Shown: in pieces, positions 25,301 to 35,097 of the stretch
Position numbering within the stretch: position 1 is the first letter of the stretch
How the letters are laid out: every line of letters starts with the position of its first letter
Origin: an uncultured Mucilaginibacter sp.
Lineage (GTDB): Bacteria; Bacteroidota; Bacteroidia; Sphingobacteriales; Sphingobacteriaceae
NCBI GenBank assembly: GCA_903891475.1
Contig: CAITEP010000018.1
Coordinates: forward strand, 1 to 64,000
Length of the DNA stretch: 64,000 nucleotides
Reading direction: 5' to 3'
Notes under the pieces: generated by a model
Seen by the model: only the letters and a program-made list of their open reading frames with translations
Databases searched by the model: none
Told to the model about the DNA's origin: nothing
Translations under genes and position numbers: made by a program

Positions 25301-26035
25301 ATGAAAAAGTGTTGGTTGGTTTTCCTTGTTTTTGTTTTTTTTGGTAATACAATGGTTTTAAAAGTTAAGGCTCAGGCTCTAAATGGCTGCCTTCAACTTC
25401 CCGAAAATAAGCTTAAAAGTATTTTAAATGATAGTGTTTGTAAGGAGTTTAATGTCCTAATTACTAACGCAAAGGTTTATAGCTATAAGGATACCTCCGG
25501 ACAATCTTACTTGCTCGTATCTCAAAACTTGAAAAAAATAACTGAAGAAAAGGACACGCTTTATGATAATCTTCGTCTCTTGAATCTTAAAAACACTAAA
25601 AAGGGATTTGTAAAGGTTTGGGATATTGCGGATAATACTTTAAAAACAAATGAAATTACGGAATCATCCATATGGTTTTGGACTAAGTTTGCCGAGTTTA
25701 CTGATGTAGATAAAGATAATTATATCGACCCGATTTTGGTTTACGGTACCCAAGGGAAAAATGGAACCGATGATGGCAGGGTTAATATCACTGTGTTTTA
25801 TAAAGGAAAAAAAATAGCCATTAGGCACCAAAATGGAATTATTGAGGTAGATAGGTATACCCAAATTGATGATGGATTTTATAAATTACCTACAGTTTTA
25901 CAAGATAGAGTTAAAGGCATCATGAAGAAAATAGCTAGCAAAGATCTTGCCGCTTATCCTTCAAATTGGGAAGAGATGATGAAACAGCATAAACTTAAAT
26001 TAACCGAAAAGGACTCGGGCGATGCCGTTAACTAA
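25301..26035 (+). CDS. Secreted protein resembling the M949_RS01915 surface-polysaccharide family
   Basis: A 244-residue protein with a signal peptide (about residues 1-26, ending KAQA). The middle carries the pattern WFWTKFAEFTDVDKDNYIDPILVYGTQG (about 118-145), followed by DDGRVNITVFYKGKKIAIRHQNG and YKLPTVLQ, and an FP/YPSNW-like block near the C-terminus. From memory this resembles a family named after the M949_RS01915 locus and described as surface polysaccharide biosynthesis; the assignment was not checked against a profile. The DxDxDxxID stretch looks like a calcium-binding repeat. No operon partner. Confidence 0.6.
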   Translation: MKKCWLVFLVFVFFGNTMVLKVKAQALNGCLQLPENKLKSILNDSVCKEFNVLITNAKVYSYKDTSGQSYLLVSQNLKKITEEKDTLYDNLRLLNLKNTKKGFVKVWDIADNTLKTNEITESSIWFWTKFAEFTDVDKDNYIDPILVYGTQGKNGTDDGRVNITVFYKGKKIAIRHQNGIIEVDRYTQIDDGFYKLPTVLQDRVKGIMKKIASKDLAAYPSNWEEMMKQHKLKLTEKDSGDAVN

Positions 26036-26159
26036 GATTGTTGTTTGATTTATATTTAAAATAGACATGGTAACCTAAAACCGTTATTTAAATTGTTTTT
26101 TCTTAGTAATTTCTCAATAAGGGCAAATTCATTAGCTTTACTGGCATAAAATTTTATTT

Positions 26160-27530
26160 ATGCCTAAAAACAAGCTAACACTATACATTTTTATCGCTCT
26201 TATCCTAGGTGTTTTGGTAGGATATTTTTACAACGTATCCATCATCAATCCAATTAACAATAAAATTTCTACAGCCGAATCATCTATAAAAAATCTAAAT
26301 AGAAAATTAGTTTCCGAAAAGGATACTACAACTTCTGTTTACAAAACACTTGCTAGTCAGAAACAAGCTGCCATTACCATCCGAAAAGCAAATAACACTT
26401 TGCGTGATGATAAACTGGTTGGCTTTACCATTTTAAGCGATATTTTTTTGAGGCTGATAAAAATGATTGTCGCGCCACTTGTGTTTACTACTTTGGTGGT
26501 AGGAGTGGCAAAAGTTGGCGATATCAGTGCGGTTGGCCGTATTGGGGGTAAAACTTTATTATGGTTTTTGAGCGCCACACTGGTTTCTTTATTATTAGGA
26601 ATGGTGTTGGTCAACTTTTTTGAACCGGGAAGCAGCATGCATCTTTCACTTCCGGATAGTAATACGGCGACCGATATAAAAAAGTCGGCACTATCTTTAA
26701 AGGAATTTGTTTCGCACGTAGTGCCGAAAAGCTTTTTTGAGGCCATGGCCAATAACGAAATTTTGCAGATTGTGGTCTTTTCCATATTTTTTGGCATCGG
26801 CACTGCCGCCATAGGCGAAAAAGGTTTGATTATTATCAAAGCCCTTGATGCCATCGCGCATGTAATATTGAAGGTAACCGGCTACATCATGAAGCTGGCT
26901 CCATTAGCCGTTTTTGGTGCCATCACCGCTATAATTGCCAAAGAGGGTTTGGGTGTGCTATCTGTTTATGCCGTTTTTATTGGTGAATTTTACTTTTCGC
27001 TCATTATACTATGGTTACTGATTGTTTTGGCAGGCTTTTTTATTTTAAAAAACAGGGTATTTACCTTGGTTAACAATATAAAAGATGCCATGTTGGTAGC
27101 ATTTGGGACCTCTACCAGCGAGGCCGCCTATCCTAAGGTTTTAATTGAATTGGAGAGGTTTGGCTGTAATAATAAAATTGTCAGCTTTGTTTTACCGCTG
27201 GGCTATTCCTTTAATTTAGATGGCTCTATGATGTACATGACTTTTGCCTCCATTTTTTTGGCCCAAGCTTACAATATCCATTTACCCATTCCGCAGCAAA
27301 TTACCATGCTATTGGTTTTAATGCTCACCAGTAAGGGCATTGCAGGGGTACCTCGTGCCTCGTTGGTGGTAATTGCAGGCACCATGGCCATGTTTAACAT
27401 TCCGGAGGTCGGCTTGGCCTTGCTCATTGGCATCGACCCATTGCTGGACATGGGGCGCTCAGCCACCAATGTATTGGGTAATGCCATGGCAACCGCCGTA
27501 GTTAGTAAATGGGAGGGGGAGCTCAGTTAA
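26160..27530 (+). CDS. Dicarboxylate/amino acid:cation symporter (DAACS family)
   Basis: A 456-residue inner-membrane transporter of the GltP/DctA family that would import acidic amino acids or C4-dicarboxylates with protons or sodium. It has eight or more membrane helices. The family signatures are FGTSTSEAAYPKV in the first re-entrant loop region (about residues 318-330) and NLDGSMMYMT (about 356-365), with SKGIAGVPRASLVVIAGT and the final GRSATNVLGNAMA following. An insertion of about 50 polar residues follows the first helix (about 30-85) and may be periplasmic. The substrate cannot be decided. Confidence 0.92.
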   Translation: MPKNKLTLYIFIALILGVLVGYFYNVSIINPINNKISTAESSIKNLNRKLVSEKDTTTSVYKTLASQKQAAITIRKANNTLRDDKLVGFTILSDIFLRLIKMIVAPLVFTTLVVGVAKVGDISAVGRIGGKTLLWFLSATLVSLLLGMVLVNFFEPGSSMHLSLPDSNTATDIKKSALSLKEFVSHVVPKSFFEAMANNEILQIVVFSIFFGIGTAAIGEKGLIIIKALDAIAHVILKVTGYIMKLAPLAVFGAITAIIAKEGLGVLSVYAVFIGEFYFSLIILWLLIVLAGFFILKNRVFTLVNNIKDAMLVAFGTSTSEAAYPKVLIELERFGCNNKIVSFVLPLGYSFNLDGSMMYMTFASIFLAQAYNIHLPIPQQITMLLVLMLTSKGIAGVPRASLVVIAGTMAMFNIPEVGLALLIGIDPLLDMGRSATNVLGNAMATAVVSKWEGELS

Positions 27531-27762
27531 ATTAATACGCGGTCTTTCTTGCTTTTTTAATAAACGTAGGTTTGCTAAAGTACCTTACATAAATGGTTAA
27601 TAACCAATTTTTATATCACCATAGTTCTATTATCTTTTTGAAATTTTAACCGAATAGGGTGTTAAAATATATCCTGAATTTATTTTTTCTTTATTTAAAC
27701 CATTTATTATTTATAAAGTCTGACTGAGCAATTTTAACTTATTTAAACAAACCCCTATTAAA

Positions 27763-28512
27763 ATGAAAAAAGTATTCTTAGTTTTTATTGTTTGCGTGTT
27801 AAGCCTAAATGTGTTGAAGGCCCAAATAGCAAAAGGAAACCTATTTGTAGGTACCAGTATTGGTAGTACTGCTTATAATTTTGGAACCTCCACTTATAAC
27901 TACTCTGATGGTAATGTTAAAACCCAAGATCAAAACGAGTACACTTTAAGCCTTTCTCCAACAATGGGTATTTTTGTTACCAATCATTTAATCCTCGGTG
28001 GTAATTTAAACCTGGCTTATAGCAATAATACCGTTAATTATAATAACACAACTGCTAGTACTGTAAAAAGCAATAGCACCACTATTACAAATACAGTTAG
28101 TGTCGGTCCTTTTTTCAGATATTATTTTTATGACGGAAAACCAACCAAGTCGCTTTTATTTTTCCAAGGAAACGCGGCTATAGGCACGGGCGGGGGAAGT
28201 TCTACAGGTTATACATTAAGTACCAATACCTCAACCTCCAATTCATCAGGCACCACCACTGGCTTATTTAATTATAAATTGGGTGCAGCTATTGGTTTTA
28301 CCCAATTTATTCAAAACAACATTGGTTTTGATTTAAGTGTTGGATATGCCTATAACTATGAATCTTATACCAATTCGGTTAATACACAAACCATCAGTTC
28401 AACAGGTGTTCCCAGTAGTAGTACTACCTCAATTGATGCAACTATTCCTCAAAATGGTATAACTTTGTCTGCTGGTTTTCATTTTTATTTAAGAAAGAAT
28501 AAAAAGAAGTAA
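27763..28512 (+). CDS. Outer membrane beta-barrel protein
   Basis: A 249-residue protein with a cleavable signal peptide (about residues 1-21, ending LKAQ) and a barrel of alternating hydrophobic strands rich in Ser, Thr, Asn and Tyr. It ends in strand blocks GITLSAGFHFYL near the C-terminus, typical of small eight-strand porin-like (OmpW/OmpA-N-like) domains. No peptidoglycan-binding domain is attached. The exact role is unknown. It is monocistronic and followed by a long hairpin. Confidence 0.8.
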   Translation: MKKVFLVFIVCVLSLNVLKAQIAKGNLFVGTSIGSTAYNFGTSTYNYSDGNVKTQDQNEYTLSLSPTMGIFVTNHLILGGNLNLAYSNNTVNYNNTTASTVKSNSTTITNTVSVGPFFRYYFYDGKPTKSLLFFQGNAAIGTGGGSSTGYTLSTNTSTSNSSGTTTGLFNYKLGAAIGFTQFIQNNIGFDLSVGYAYNYESYTNSVNTQTISSTGVPSSSTTSIDATIPQNGITLSAGFHFYLRKNKKK

Positions 28513-28562
28513 GCTAACACTAGTATTTTATAAAATTCTTTAAACCCTAAAAGGGTTATTGT

Positions 28563-28619
28563 AATAGCTTATCAAATAAAATATTGATTTTTTGTCAATG
28601 TTTTATTTGATAAGCTATT
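28563..28619. terminator. Long hairpin (25-bp stem) after the beta-barrel gene
   Basis: Two 25-base arms (28563-28587 and 28595-28619) pair with only one G-U step, around a seven-base T-rich loop. It is much longer than a usual terminator and is very AT-rich. It may serve as a terminator or mark a repeat element. It lies about 50 bp past the beta-barrel stop. Confidence 0.6.
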
Positions 28620-28784
28620 GTTTTATAAGGCTTTATAATATTAATTCCCGAATTTATTTTTCTGTAATCAAGGAATTTCAATTAGAAGTAGCAAATTCGA
28701 AACTTAAGCCCAATTCAATCATTTGTTTCTGTTTAGTATTTTGATTAGTAACTTCGCCCAATTATTTAATTCAATTGCTGAAAA

Positions 28785-29294
28785 ATGTCTACAAGAGCTA
28801 AAAAAGTATTTCTTTTTCTTACCATCATGGTGCCTTTTCTGTTTTATTGCGTTTACTATTATGGTAGAATGCTCAAGAACGCGCCCTATAAATTTACCGA
28901 GTTTAAATCATTCACCATTCAATTTGGAAGCACCGATAGCTTGGTGAACAAATATGATTCGGAAACGGGAACGTACCAGTTTTTAAACAATCATGATTCC
29001 TTAGTTACAAAAACGGTTGGGTTAAACAAAAACGATTTGCTATACCTGCACCGCAAAGCTGCCGATTTAGGCTTTTGGGATTTCCCATCCGATGAGCGTA
29101 GCAGAGACACCGTTAAGTACAATGGCGTAAAACCAGTACGCTTTATCATAGCCTTTAACTATCAGCGTAAAAGCAAAAAGGTAATATTTGATGCCCGCTA
29201 TGCCGGCGACCCAAAATTGATTGATGCCAACAAACAATTAATTAAAGAAATACAGCATGTATTGGCGGATGCGGAAGAAAAGCAGAAAAAATAA
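28785..29294 (+). CDS. Conserved hypothetical membrane-anchored protein upstream of rplU
   Basis: A 169-residue protein with one N-terminal membrane segment (about residues 8-25) and a soluble remainder with the patterns KKNDLLYLHRKAADLGFWDFPSDE (about 85-108) and NYQRKSKKVIFDARYAGDPK. No known domain. A possible promoter with TAACTTCG lies at 28749-28756. It is 71 bp upstream of rplU, which has its own promoter. I do not recognise a function. Confidence 0.75.
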   Translation: MSTRAKKVFLFLTIMVPFLFYCVYYYGRMLKNAPYKFTEFKSFTIQFGSTDSLVNKYDSETGTYQFLNNHDSLVTKTVGLNKNDLLYLHRKAADLGFWDFPSDERSRDTVKYNGVKPVRFIIAFNYQRKSKKVIFDARYAGDPKLIDANKQLIKEIQHVLADAEEKQKK

Positions 29295-29301
29295 AATCTT
29301 A

Positions 29302-29332
29302 TTGTTTATTGAATTATTTTGCCCTATATTTG
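29302..29332 (+). promoter_or_regulatory. Promoter of rplU-rpmA
   Basis: TTG at 29302-29304 and TATATTTG at 29325-29332, with 20 bp between them. This matches the Bacteroidetes -33/-7 arrangement. The ATG of rplU lies 33 bp downstream. Confidence 0.75.
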
Positions 29333-29365
29333 CACCTCGAATTTTAAAATATTAATTAACAAACA

Positions 29366-29674
29366 ATGTACGCAATAGTAAGTATAGCAGGACAGCAATT
29401 TAAAGTTGCAAAAGACCAGCAGATCTTTGTACACAGGCTACAAGGTGAAGAAGGCGCTAGTATTGAATTTGACAATGTATTGTTAGCAGAAAACAATGGT
29501 AGTTTTAAATTAGCTCCTGATTTAAAAAACGCGAAAGTATCGGCTAAGATAGTGTCTCATTTAAAAGGTGATAAAGTAATAATCTTCAAAAAGAAAAGAA
29601 GAAAAGGTTACAAAAAGAAAAACGGTCACCGTCAGCAATTTACCAAAATAGAGATTACCGGTATTACATTATAA
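29366..29674 (+). CDS. rplU: 50S ribosomal protein L21
   Basis: A 102-residue L21, a large-subunit protein that contacts 23S rRNA. It starts with MYAIVSIAGQQFKVAKDQ, as family members do, and contains the basic KKKRRKGYKKKNGHRQQFT block near residues 73-92 that ends in the conserved GHRQ..T motif. Length is normal. It is followed 48 bp later by rpmA, the usual L21-L27 pair. Confidence 0.97.
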   Translation: MYAIVSIAGQQFKVAKDQQIFVHRLQGEEGASIEFDNVLLAENNGSFKLAPDLKNAKVSAKIVSHLKGDKVIIFKKKRRKGYKKKNGHRQQFTKIEITGITL

Positions 29675-29722
29675 TTAGTTTAAACTTGGTCAATTTAAAT
29701 TGACTTTAAAAGATATTAAGAA

Positions 29723-30184
29723 ATGGCACACAAAAAAGGAGCGGGTAGTTCCAGAAACGGCCGCGAATCGCATAGTAAACGTTTAGGTATCAAAATATTT
29801 GGTGGTCAGCCAGCTATTGCGGGTAACATCATCGTTCGTCAACGTGGTACTAAACACAACCCGGGCTTAAATGTAGGTATTGGCAGAGACCATACCTTAT
29901 TCGCATTGGCCGATGGTCGTGTAATTTTCAAAAAGAAAGCTGATAATCGTTCATACGTTTCAGTAATTCCTTTTGATTTAGAGCCAGTTGAAACAATTGT
30001 TGCTCCGGCACCAGTGGAAGTAAAAGAAACAGTAAAACCAGCAAAAGCCGCTAAAGTAGAAGCTGTTGTTGAAGAACCAGCCAAAGTAGAAGCTGTTTCA
30101 ACCGAAGAAGAAGCACCTGCACCTAAAAAGAAAGCTGCTCCAAAAAAGAAAGTAACCGACGCTGAAGAACCAGCTGTTGAATAA
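29723..30184 (+). CDS. rpmA: 50S ribosomal protein L27 with an unusual Ala/Lys/Glu/Pro-rich tail
   Basis: A 153-residue protein. The first 85 residues are a standard L27 ([52 protein letters not shown]), which sits near the peptidyl-transferase centre. Typical L27 proteins have about 85-95 residues. Here about 65 further residues follow, low in complexity and rich in Ala, Lys, Glu, Pro and Val, with repeated AKVEAV and APKKK units. The tail is probably disordered. Its charge and its placement in an otherwise highly conserved protein are odd. The stop is followed by a terminator shared with folD. Confidence 0.95.
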   Translation: MAHKKGAGSSRNGRESHSKRLGIKIFGGQPAIAGNIIVRQRGTKHNPGLNVGIGRDHTLFALADGRVIFKKKADNRSYVSVIPFDLEPVETIVAPAPVEVKETVKPAKAAKVEAVVEEPAKVEAVSTEEEAPAPKKKAAPKKKVTDAEEPAVE

Positions 30185-30203
30185 ACTAAAAAATACTCGA
30201 AAT

Positions 30204-30240
30204 AAAAAAAGCCTTGATAAATTTTATCAGGGCTTTTTCT
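30204..30240. terminator. Bidirectional terminator between rpmA and folD
   Basis: A stem of AGCCTTGATAAA against TTTATCAGGGCT (one G-U pair), flanked by an A-run on the left and a T-run on the right. It can end transcription of both convergent genes, rpmA and folD. Confidence 0.85.
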
Positions 30241-30260
30241 TTGAATAGGCATTTTATATG

Positions 30261-31142
30261 CTAACCGTAAACTTCTTTATTAGCTGAAGATAGGGTGTTT
30301 TTTAATAGCCCGATGATGGTCATTAAGCCAACGCCACCCGGTACCGGGGTAATGAAGGATGATTTTGGCGCTACATTCTCAAAATCAACATCGCCATACA
30401 ATTTATAGCCCGATTTTGTTAGGGTAGAGGTTTCGCGGTTCATGCCCACATCCACCACCACAACGCCTTCTTTTACCATATCGGCGGTAATAAAGTTCTT
30501 TCGGCCTATGGCAACAATTAAAATATCAGCTTGTAGGGTAAAGTTTTTAATATCGGGCGTTTTGCTATGGCAAATGGTAACAGTGCAATTACCTGGGTAA
30601 GTGTTACGCGCCATTAAAATACTCATAGGCGAACCTACTATATTACTCCTGCCAACTACCACACAATGCTTGCCTGCGGTTTCAATGCCATATTCTCTAA
30701 GCATCAAAGTAATGCCATAAGGCGTTGCCGGAATAAATGATGGCAAGTTACGCTGCATACGCCCCAGGTTAATAGGGTGGAAGCCATCCACATCTTTACG
30801 GTAATCAATATGTTCGGTTACCTTATCAGGGTCAATATGTTTAGGTAGGGGTAGTTGAACAATGATGCCGTCAATATCAGCATCAGCATTCAATTCAGCC
30901 ACTTTCTTTAATAATTCAGCCTCCGTAACATCGGCTTCATAACGCACTAACGATGATTTAAATCCCACTTGTTCGCAATTTTTTATTTTGCTAGCCACAT
31001 AGGTTTCGCTACCACCATCGTGCCCAACCAACACCGCACATAAATGTGGTTTTCGCCCGGTTTTAGCCAGTATATTGGCGGCCTCATGGGCTATTTCACC
31101 CTTTAATTTTTCTGATACGTATTTTCCGTCGAGTAATTGCAT
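30261..31142 (-). CDS. folD: Methylenetetrahydrofolate dehydrogenase/cyclohydrolase
   Basis: A 293-residue bifunctional enzyme of one-carbon metabolism that interconverts 5,10-methylene-, methenyl- and 10-formyl-THF with NADP. The signature [16 protein letters not shown] carries the catalytic Lys (about residue 54). The [11 protein letters not shown] block and the NADP-binding [16 protein letters not shown] (about residues 163-178) are present, as is [12 protein letters not shown] near the C-terminus. Length is normal. It is the last gene before the terminator and lies 138 bp downstream of lepA, separated by a repeat region. Confidence 0.97.
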   Translation of the reverse strand: MQLLDGKYVSEKLKGEIAHEAANILAKTGRKPHLCAVLVGHDGGSETYVASKIKNCEQVGFKSSLVRYEADVTEAELLKKVAELNADADIDGIIVQLPLPKHIDPDKVTEHIDYRKDVDGFHPINLGRMQRNLPSFIPATPYGITLMLREYGIETAGKHCVVVGRSNIVGSPMSILMARNTYPGNCTVTICHSKTPDIKNFTLQADILIVAIGRKNFITADMVKEGVVVVDVGMNRETSTLTKSGYKLYGDVDFENVAPKSSFITPVPGGVGLMTIIGLLKNTLSSANKEVYG

Positions 31143-31280
31143 GCTTTATTTGATGGAGATGTGAGATAATAGATGTGAGAATTGAGATATTAGAATTGAG
31201 AAATATTACTTGAGCGCATCAGAAAATAATAAAAATCTTATCTCATATCTCCCATCTCAATTCTCATATCTAATTAAAAA
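31143..31280. repeat. Intergenic purine-rich inverted repeat (AGATnTGAGA family)
   Basis: Between folD and lepA lie several copies of GAGATnTGAGA / GAGAATTGAGA and, from about 31233, their reverse complement (TCTCATATCT, TCTCAATTCTC). The two halves pair imperfectly over 40 or more bases. Similar sequence occurs inside the 138-bp repeat near 4028-4060. No gene was seen. Confidence 0.6.
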
Positions 31281-33068
31281 TTAGTCTAATTTCAAAACCG
31301 CCATAAAAGCGCTTTGTGGTATTTCCACATTGCCTACCTGGCGCATCCGTTTTTTACCTTTTTTCTGCTTTTCCAATAGTTTACGCTTACGCGATATATC
31401 ACCACCATAACACTTGGCGGTTACGTCTTTGCGTAAAGCCTTCACCGTTTCGCGGGCAATAATTTTGGCACCTACGGAGGCTTGAATAATAATTTCGAAT
31501 TGTTGTCGTGGCAATAGTTCTTTTAACTTTTCGCAGATTTTTTTACCAAAATCGTAGGAGTTTCCTCTGTATATTAAGGATGATAAAGCATCAACTGGCT
31601 CAGCATTTAAACGTATGTCCAAGCGTACCAAGTCAGACTGACGGTAGCCTATCTGATGGTAATCAAATGAGGCATATCCTTTTGATATAGTTTTTAGTTT
31701 ATCATAAAAATCAAAAACAATCTCGCCCATAGGCATCTCAAAAATCAACTCCACACGGTCTGAAGTCAGGTATGATTGATTGATGATAGCCCCCCGTTTT
31801 TGAATACAAAGCGACATTACAGGACCTACAAAGTCGGACTTGGTGATGATTGTCGCCTTGATATAAGGTTCTTCCACAAAGTCAATTCTGCTTGGGTCGG
31901 GTAAATCTGATGGGTTGTTTACAATAATTTCATCCCCTTTGGTAGTGTAGGCAATGTATGATACGTTTGGTACGGTGGTAATAACCGTCATGTCAAACTC
32001 TCGCTCCAAACGCTCCTGAATAATTTCCATGTGGAGCATACCCAAAAATCCGCAACGGAAACCAAAGCCCAAGGCCGCTGATGATTCCGGTTCAAAAACC
32101 AGCGAAGCATCGTTCAATTGCAATTTAGCCATCGATTCGCGCAGCTCTTCGTAATCCTCCGTATCAACCGGATAAATACCAGCGAATACCATCGGCTTTA
32201 CTTCCTCAAAGCCTTGAATACCAGCTTCGCAAGGGCGGTCAATCCGGGTAATGGTATCACCCACCTTTACCTCACGGGCTTCTTTAATGCCCGATATGAT
32301 ATAACCTACATCCCCCGTTTTTATCACATCTTTTGGCAATTGCTTTAATTTAAGCGTACCAACCTCCTCAGCAATATATTGCTTTTCGGTAGCGAAAAAT
32401 TTTACCTTGTCGCCTTTTCTAATTTCGCCATTAACTACCTTGAAATAAGCTACAATGCCTCTAAAAGAATTGAAAACCGAATCAAATATCAAGGCCTGTA
32501 AAGGAGCGGTTGGGTCGCCTACCGGAGCGGGAACACGCTCCACTATGGCACGCAATATATCATGCACACCCATCCCAGTTTTACCCGATGCGGGGATAAT
32601 ATCCTCTCGTTTACAACCAATTAATTCAATAATTTGGTCTTTTACCTCCTCGGGCATGGCACCCGGTAAATCCATTTTATTGAGGATCGGGATAATCTCC
32701 AAATCATTCTCAAGTGCCAAATATAAGTTGGAGATGGTTTGCGCTTGTATGCCTTGCGCCGCATCCACAATCAGCAAAGCACCTTCACATGCAGCTATTG
32801 AACGTGAAACCTCATAAGAGAAATCCACGTGACCAGGCGTATCAATCAGGTTGAGGACATATTTTTGTCCGTCGAGCACATAATCCATTTGTATGGCATG
32901 ACTTTTTATGGTGATGCCACGTTCGCGTTCCAGATCCATATCATCCAACAATTGCGCTTGCGATTCGCGTTGGGTAATGGTATGGGTATATTCTAAAAGC
33001 CTATCGGCCAGGGTACTTTTACCATGGTCAATGTGCGCTATGATACAAAAATTACGTATATGTTCCAT
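31281..33068 (-). CDS. lepA: Elongation factor 4 (LepA)
   Basis: A 595-residue translational GTPase that binds stalled ribosomes and can cause back-translocation. The P-loop AHIDHGKST (about residues 11-19), DTPGHVDFS (about 76-84), NKMDLP (about 130-135) and the C-terminal LepA-specific domain with [15 protein letters not shown] are all present. Length is as expected (about 595-600). The start ATG gives the family start [12 protein letters not shown]. It probably forms its own transcription unit. Confidence 0.97.
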   Translation of the reverse strand: MEHIRNFCIIAHIDHGKSTLADRLLEYTHTITQRESQAQLLDDMDLERERGITIKSHAIQMDYVLDGQKYVLNLIDTPGHVDFSYEVSRSIAACEGALLIVDAAQGIQAQTISNLYLALENDLEIIPILNKMDLPGAMPEEVKDQIIELIGCKREDIIPASGKTGMGVHDILRAIVERVPAPVGDPTAPLQALIFDSVFNSFRGIVAYFKVVNGEIRKGDKVKFFATEKQYIAEEVGTLKLKQLPKDVIKTGDVGYIISGIKEAREVKVGDTITRIDRPCEAGIQGFEEVKPMVFAGIYPVDTEDYEELRESMAKLQLNDASLVFEPESSAALGFGFRCGFLGMLHMEIIQERLEREFDMTVITTVPNVSYIAYTTKGDEIIVNNPSDLPDPSRIDFVEEPYIKATIITKSDFVGPVMSLCIQKRGAIINQSYLTSDRVELIFEMPMGEIVFDFYDKLKTISKGYASFDYHQIGYRQSDLVRLDIRLNAEPVDALSSLIYRGNSYDFGKKICEKLKELLPRQQFEIIIQASVGAKIIARETVKALRKDVTAKCYGGDISRKRKLLEKQKKGKKRMRQVGNVEIPQSAFMAVLKLD

Positions 33069-33104
33069 TAATTGGCAAAAGTAACTTTTTAAGCCGATAA
33101 ATTA

Positions 33105-33206
33105 AGGATTGATTTTACCGAATTTCGGATTTCTCCTGATTTCGGATTTCGGATTTTCGATTTCGGATTTATTCTGACTTCTGGTTATTTCAGATTTCGG
33201 AATACC
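33105..33206. repeat. Degenerate TTTCGGA tandem repeat
   Basis: Six or more copies of GATTTCGGA or close variants lie between the ABC transporter gene and lepA (for example near 33120, 33138, 33146, 33161 and 33193). It is an imperfect short tandem array. No gene was seen. Confidence 0.6.
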
Positions 33207-35030
33207 TTAAACCTCAAACTGCAAGCCACTTAAATATTTATACAGTCCGTTTTCAATCCCCATTAATTCTTGGTGGTTGCCGGCTTCTATAATTTCGCCT
33301 TTTTCGAGCACCAAGATGTTATCCGCCTCCCTAATAGTAGATAGGCGATGGGCTATAATGATGGAAGTTCGGTTTTTCATCAATTCTTCCAAAGCTTCCT
33401 GCACCAAACGTTCCGATTCAGAATCGAGCGAGGAGGTGGCTTCATCCAATATTAAAATAGCCGGATTTTTTAGCAATGCCCTGGCAATGGCAATACGTTG
33501 GCGCTGTCCGCCTGATAGTTTAACCCCGCGTTCACCAACAATGGTATCATATCCTTCTGGAAATGAACTAATAAAATCATGGGCGTTCGCTCTTTGGGCT
33601 GCCTTTATAATTTCATCTTTTGTGGCTGATAATTTACCATAAGCTATGTTTTCGAGTATGGTTCCGCCAAATAGCATCACATCCTGCGGTACAATGGCAA
33701 CCTGATTGCGTATATCAGTTAAAGAATAACTTTTAGCGGTCTTGCCATCAAATAAGATTTCGCCACTTTGAGGGTAGTAAAATTGCAAAATCAAGGCTGC
33801 CATGGTTGATTTCCCCGAACCGCTTGGCCCAACTATGGCTACTTTTTGTCCTGCCAAAGCCTTGAAAGATAAGCCTTTTAGCACGATGAGTTCAGGACGG
33901 GAAGGGTAGGAGAACACCACGTTATCAAACTCAAGGTTACCCTCAATTTTTTGCTTCAGCTTATTTTTTACGTTATCAATTGAAATATCCTCACCTTTTT
34001 CGTCCAAAATTTCTAATACTCTCTCGCTGGCACCTACCGCCTTTTGCATATTGGCATACAATTCCGGAAAACTACCCATAGAAGCTGAAACAAATAGCCC
34101 GTAAATTACAAATTCGGTTAACTGCCCAATGGTTAACTCTTGGTGGCTAACCATCACCGAGCCATACCAAATAACTCCTACAATTGCACCAAACAAGCAA
34201 AAAACAACAAAGGAGGCGAACAAGCCTCTAAAGGTTGCTCCTTTTACAGCCAACTTCACTACTTCGCGCAGGTTTTTATTGTATCTATTGGCTTCAAAAG
34301 CTTCATTTACAAATGCCTTTACACTGGCTATTCCTTGAAGGGTTTCTTCAACTACGGTGTTCGATTCGGCCAGTTTATCCTGAGCCTGTCTCGAAAGTTT
34401 GCGTATAAACCTCCCGAAAAAAACCGCTACCACCACCAAAACCGGCATTATAAGTAATAAGGTAAGTGTAAGCTTAGGCGAAACAATCACTAAAAAAGTA
34501 ATACCACCTGTAAGCAATATCAATTGCCGGATCATTTCGGCAAGGGTAGTGGTAATTGCGTCCTGTATTTGTGATAAATCGGCCGAAATACGACTATTCA
34601 ATTCGCCAACCCTTCGGTTCGAGAAAAAGTTCATTGGTAAAGTGATTAGCTTAAAATAGGTATCACGCCTAATATCCGCCAAGGATTTTTCAGCAACTTG
34701 TACAAACCATAAAACCCTAAAAAATGATACAAATGCCTGAAATAGAAGTAAAGTAAAAGCAAGTAAAGCTATTCCGTTCAATGTATTTGGCAAAAAGGAA
34801 TGATTTGATTTACCTTGAGCAGCATCAATTAAAGCACCTAGAAATTTAGGAAAAGCTAAACCTACCAAGCTCGACAAGAGTAAAAAAAACAAGGCCATTC
34901 CAAACCTTATGCCATAAGGTCTTAGGTAAGTTAGAAGCTTTGCTATTTTTTTTAAACTTTGACTGTTTATTTTTGCTTTTGGTAGCTCTTTTTCAGCCGC
35001 ATTCCCACTATTTAATCGTCCTCTTGCCAT
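33207..35030 (-). CDS. ABC transporter, fused permease and ATP-binding domains (MsbA/BmrA type)
   Basis: A 607-residue half-transporter exporter. Residues about 30-340 are a type-1 exporter membrane domain with six helices. Residues about 365-600 are the ATPase with Walker A GPSGSGKST (about 403-411), signature LSGGQRQR (about 507-514), Walker B AILILDEATS (about 525-534) and the His-switch IIAHRLST. It resembles lipid A or multidrug exporters. The N-terminal 40 residues are polar and positively charged. The substrate is unknown. It stands alone, 67 bp downstream of the SAM hydrolase gene. Confidence 0.94.
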   Translation of the reverse strand: MARGRLNSGNAAEKELPKAKINSQSLKKIAKLLTYLRPYGIRFGMALFFLLLSSLVGLAFPKFLGALIDAAQGKSNHSFLPNTLNGIALLAFTLLLFQAFVSFFRVLWFVQVAEKSLADIRRDTYFKLITLPMNFFSNRRVGELNSRISADLSQIQDAITTTLAEMIRQLILLTGGITFLVIVSPKLTLTLLLIMPVLVVVAVFFGRFIRKLSRQAQDKLAESNTVVEETLQGIASVKAFVNEAFEANRYNKNLREVVKLAVKGATFRGLFASFVVFCLFGAIVGVIWYGSVMVSHQELTIGQLTEFVIYGLFVSASMGSFPELYANMQKAVGASERVLEILDEKGEDISIDNVKNKLKQKIEGNLEFDNVVFSYPSRPELIVLKGLSFKALAGQKVAIVGPSGSGKSTMAALILQFYYPQSGEILFDGKTAKSYSLTDIRNQVAIVPQDVMLFGGTILENIAYGKLSATKDEIIKAAQRANAHDFISSFPEGYDTIVGERGVKLSGGQRQRIAIARALLKNPAILILDEATSSLDSESERLVQEALEELMKNRTSIIIAHRLSTIREADNILVLEKGEIIEAGNHQELMGIENGLYKYLSGLQFEV

Positions 35031-35097
35031 TTATTTTTTTGTGTTGATATAACTATAAGACGATTATAAGGTTTTAACATTTTATCAGAAGCGGATT

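Noticed and set aside
28723..28947. 74-codon plus-strand frame before the hypothetical gene
   Set aside because: It overlaps the gene at 28785 in another frame; the latter has a better membrane anchor, length and promoter.
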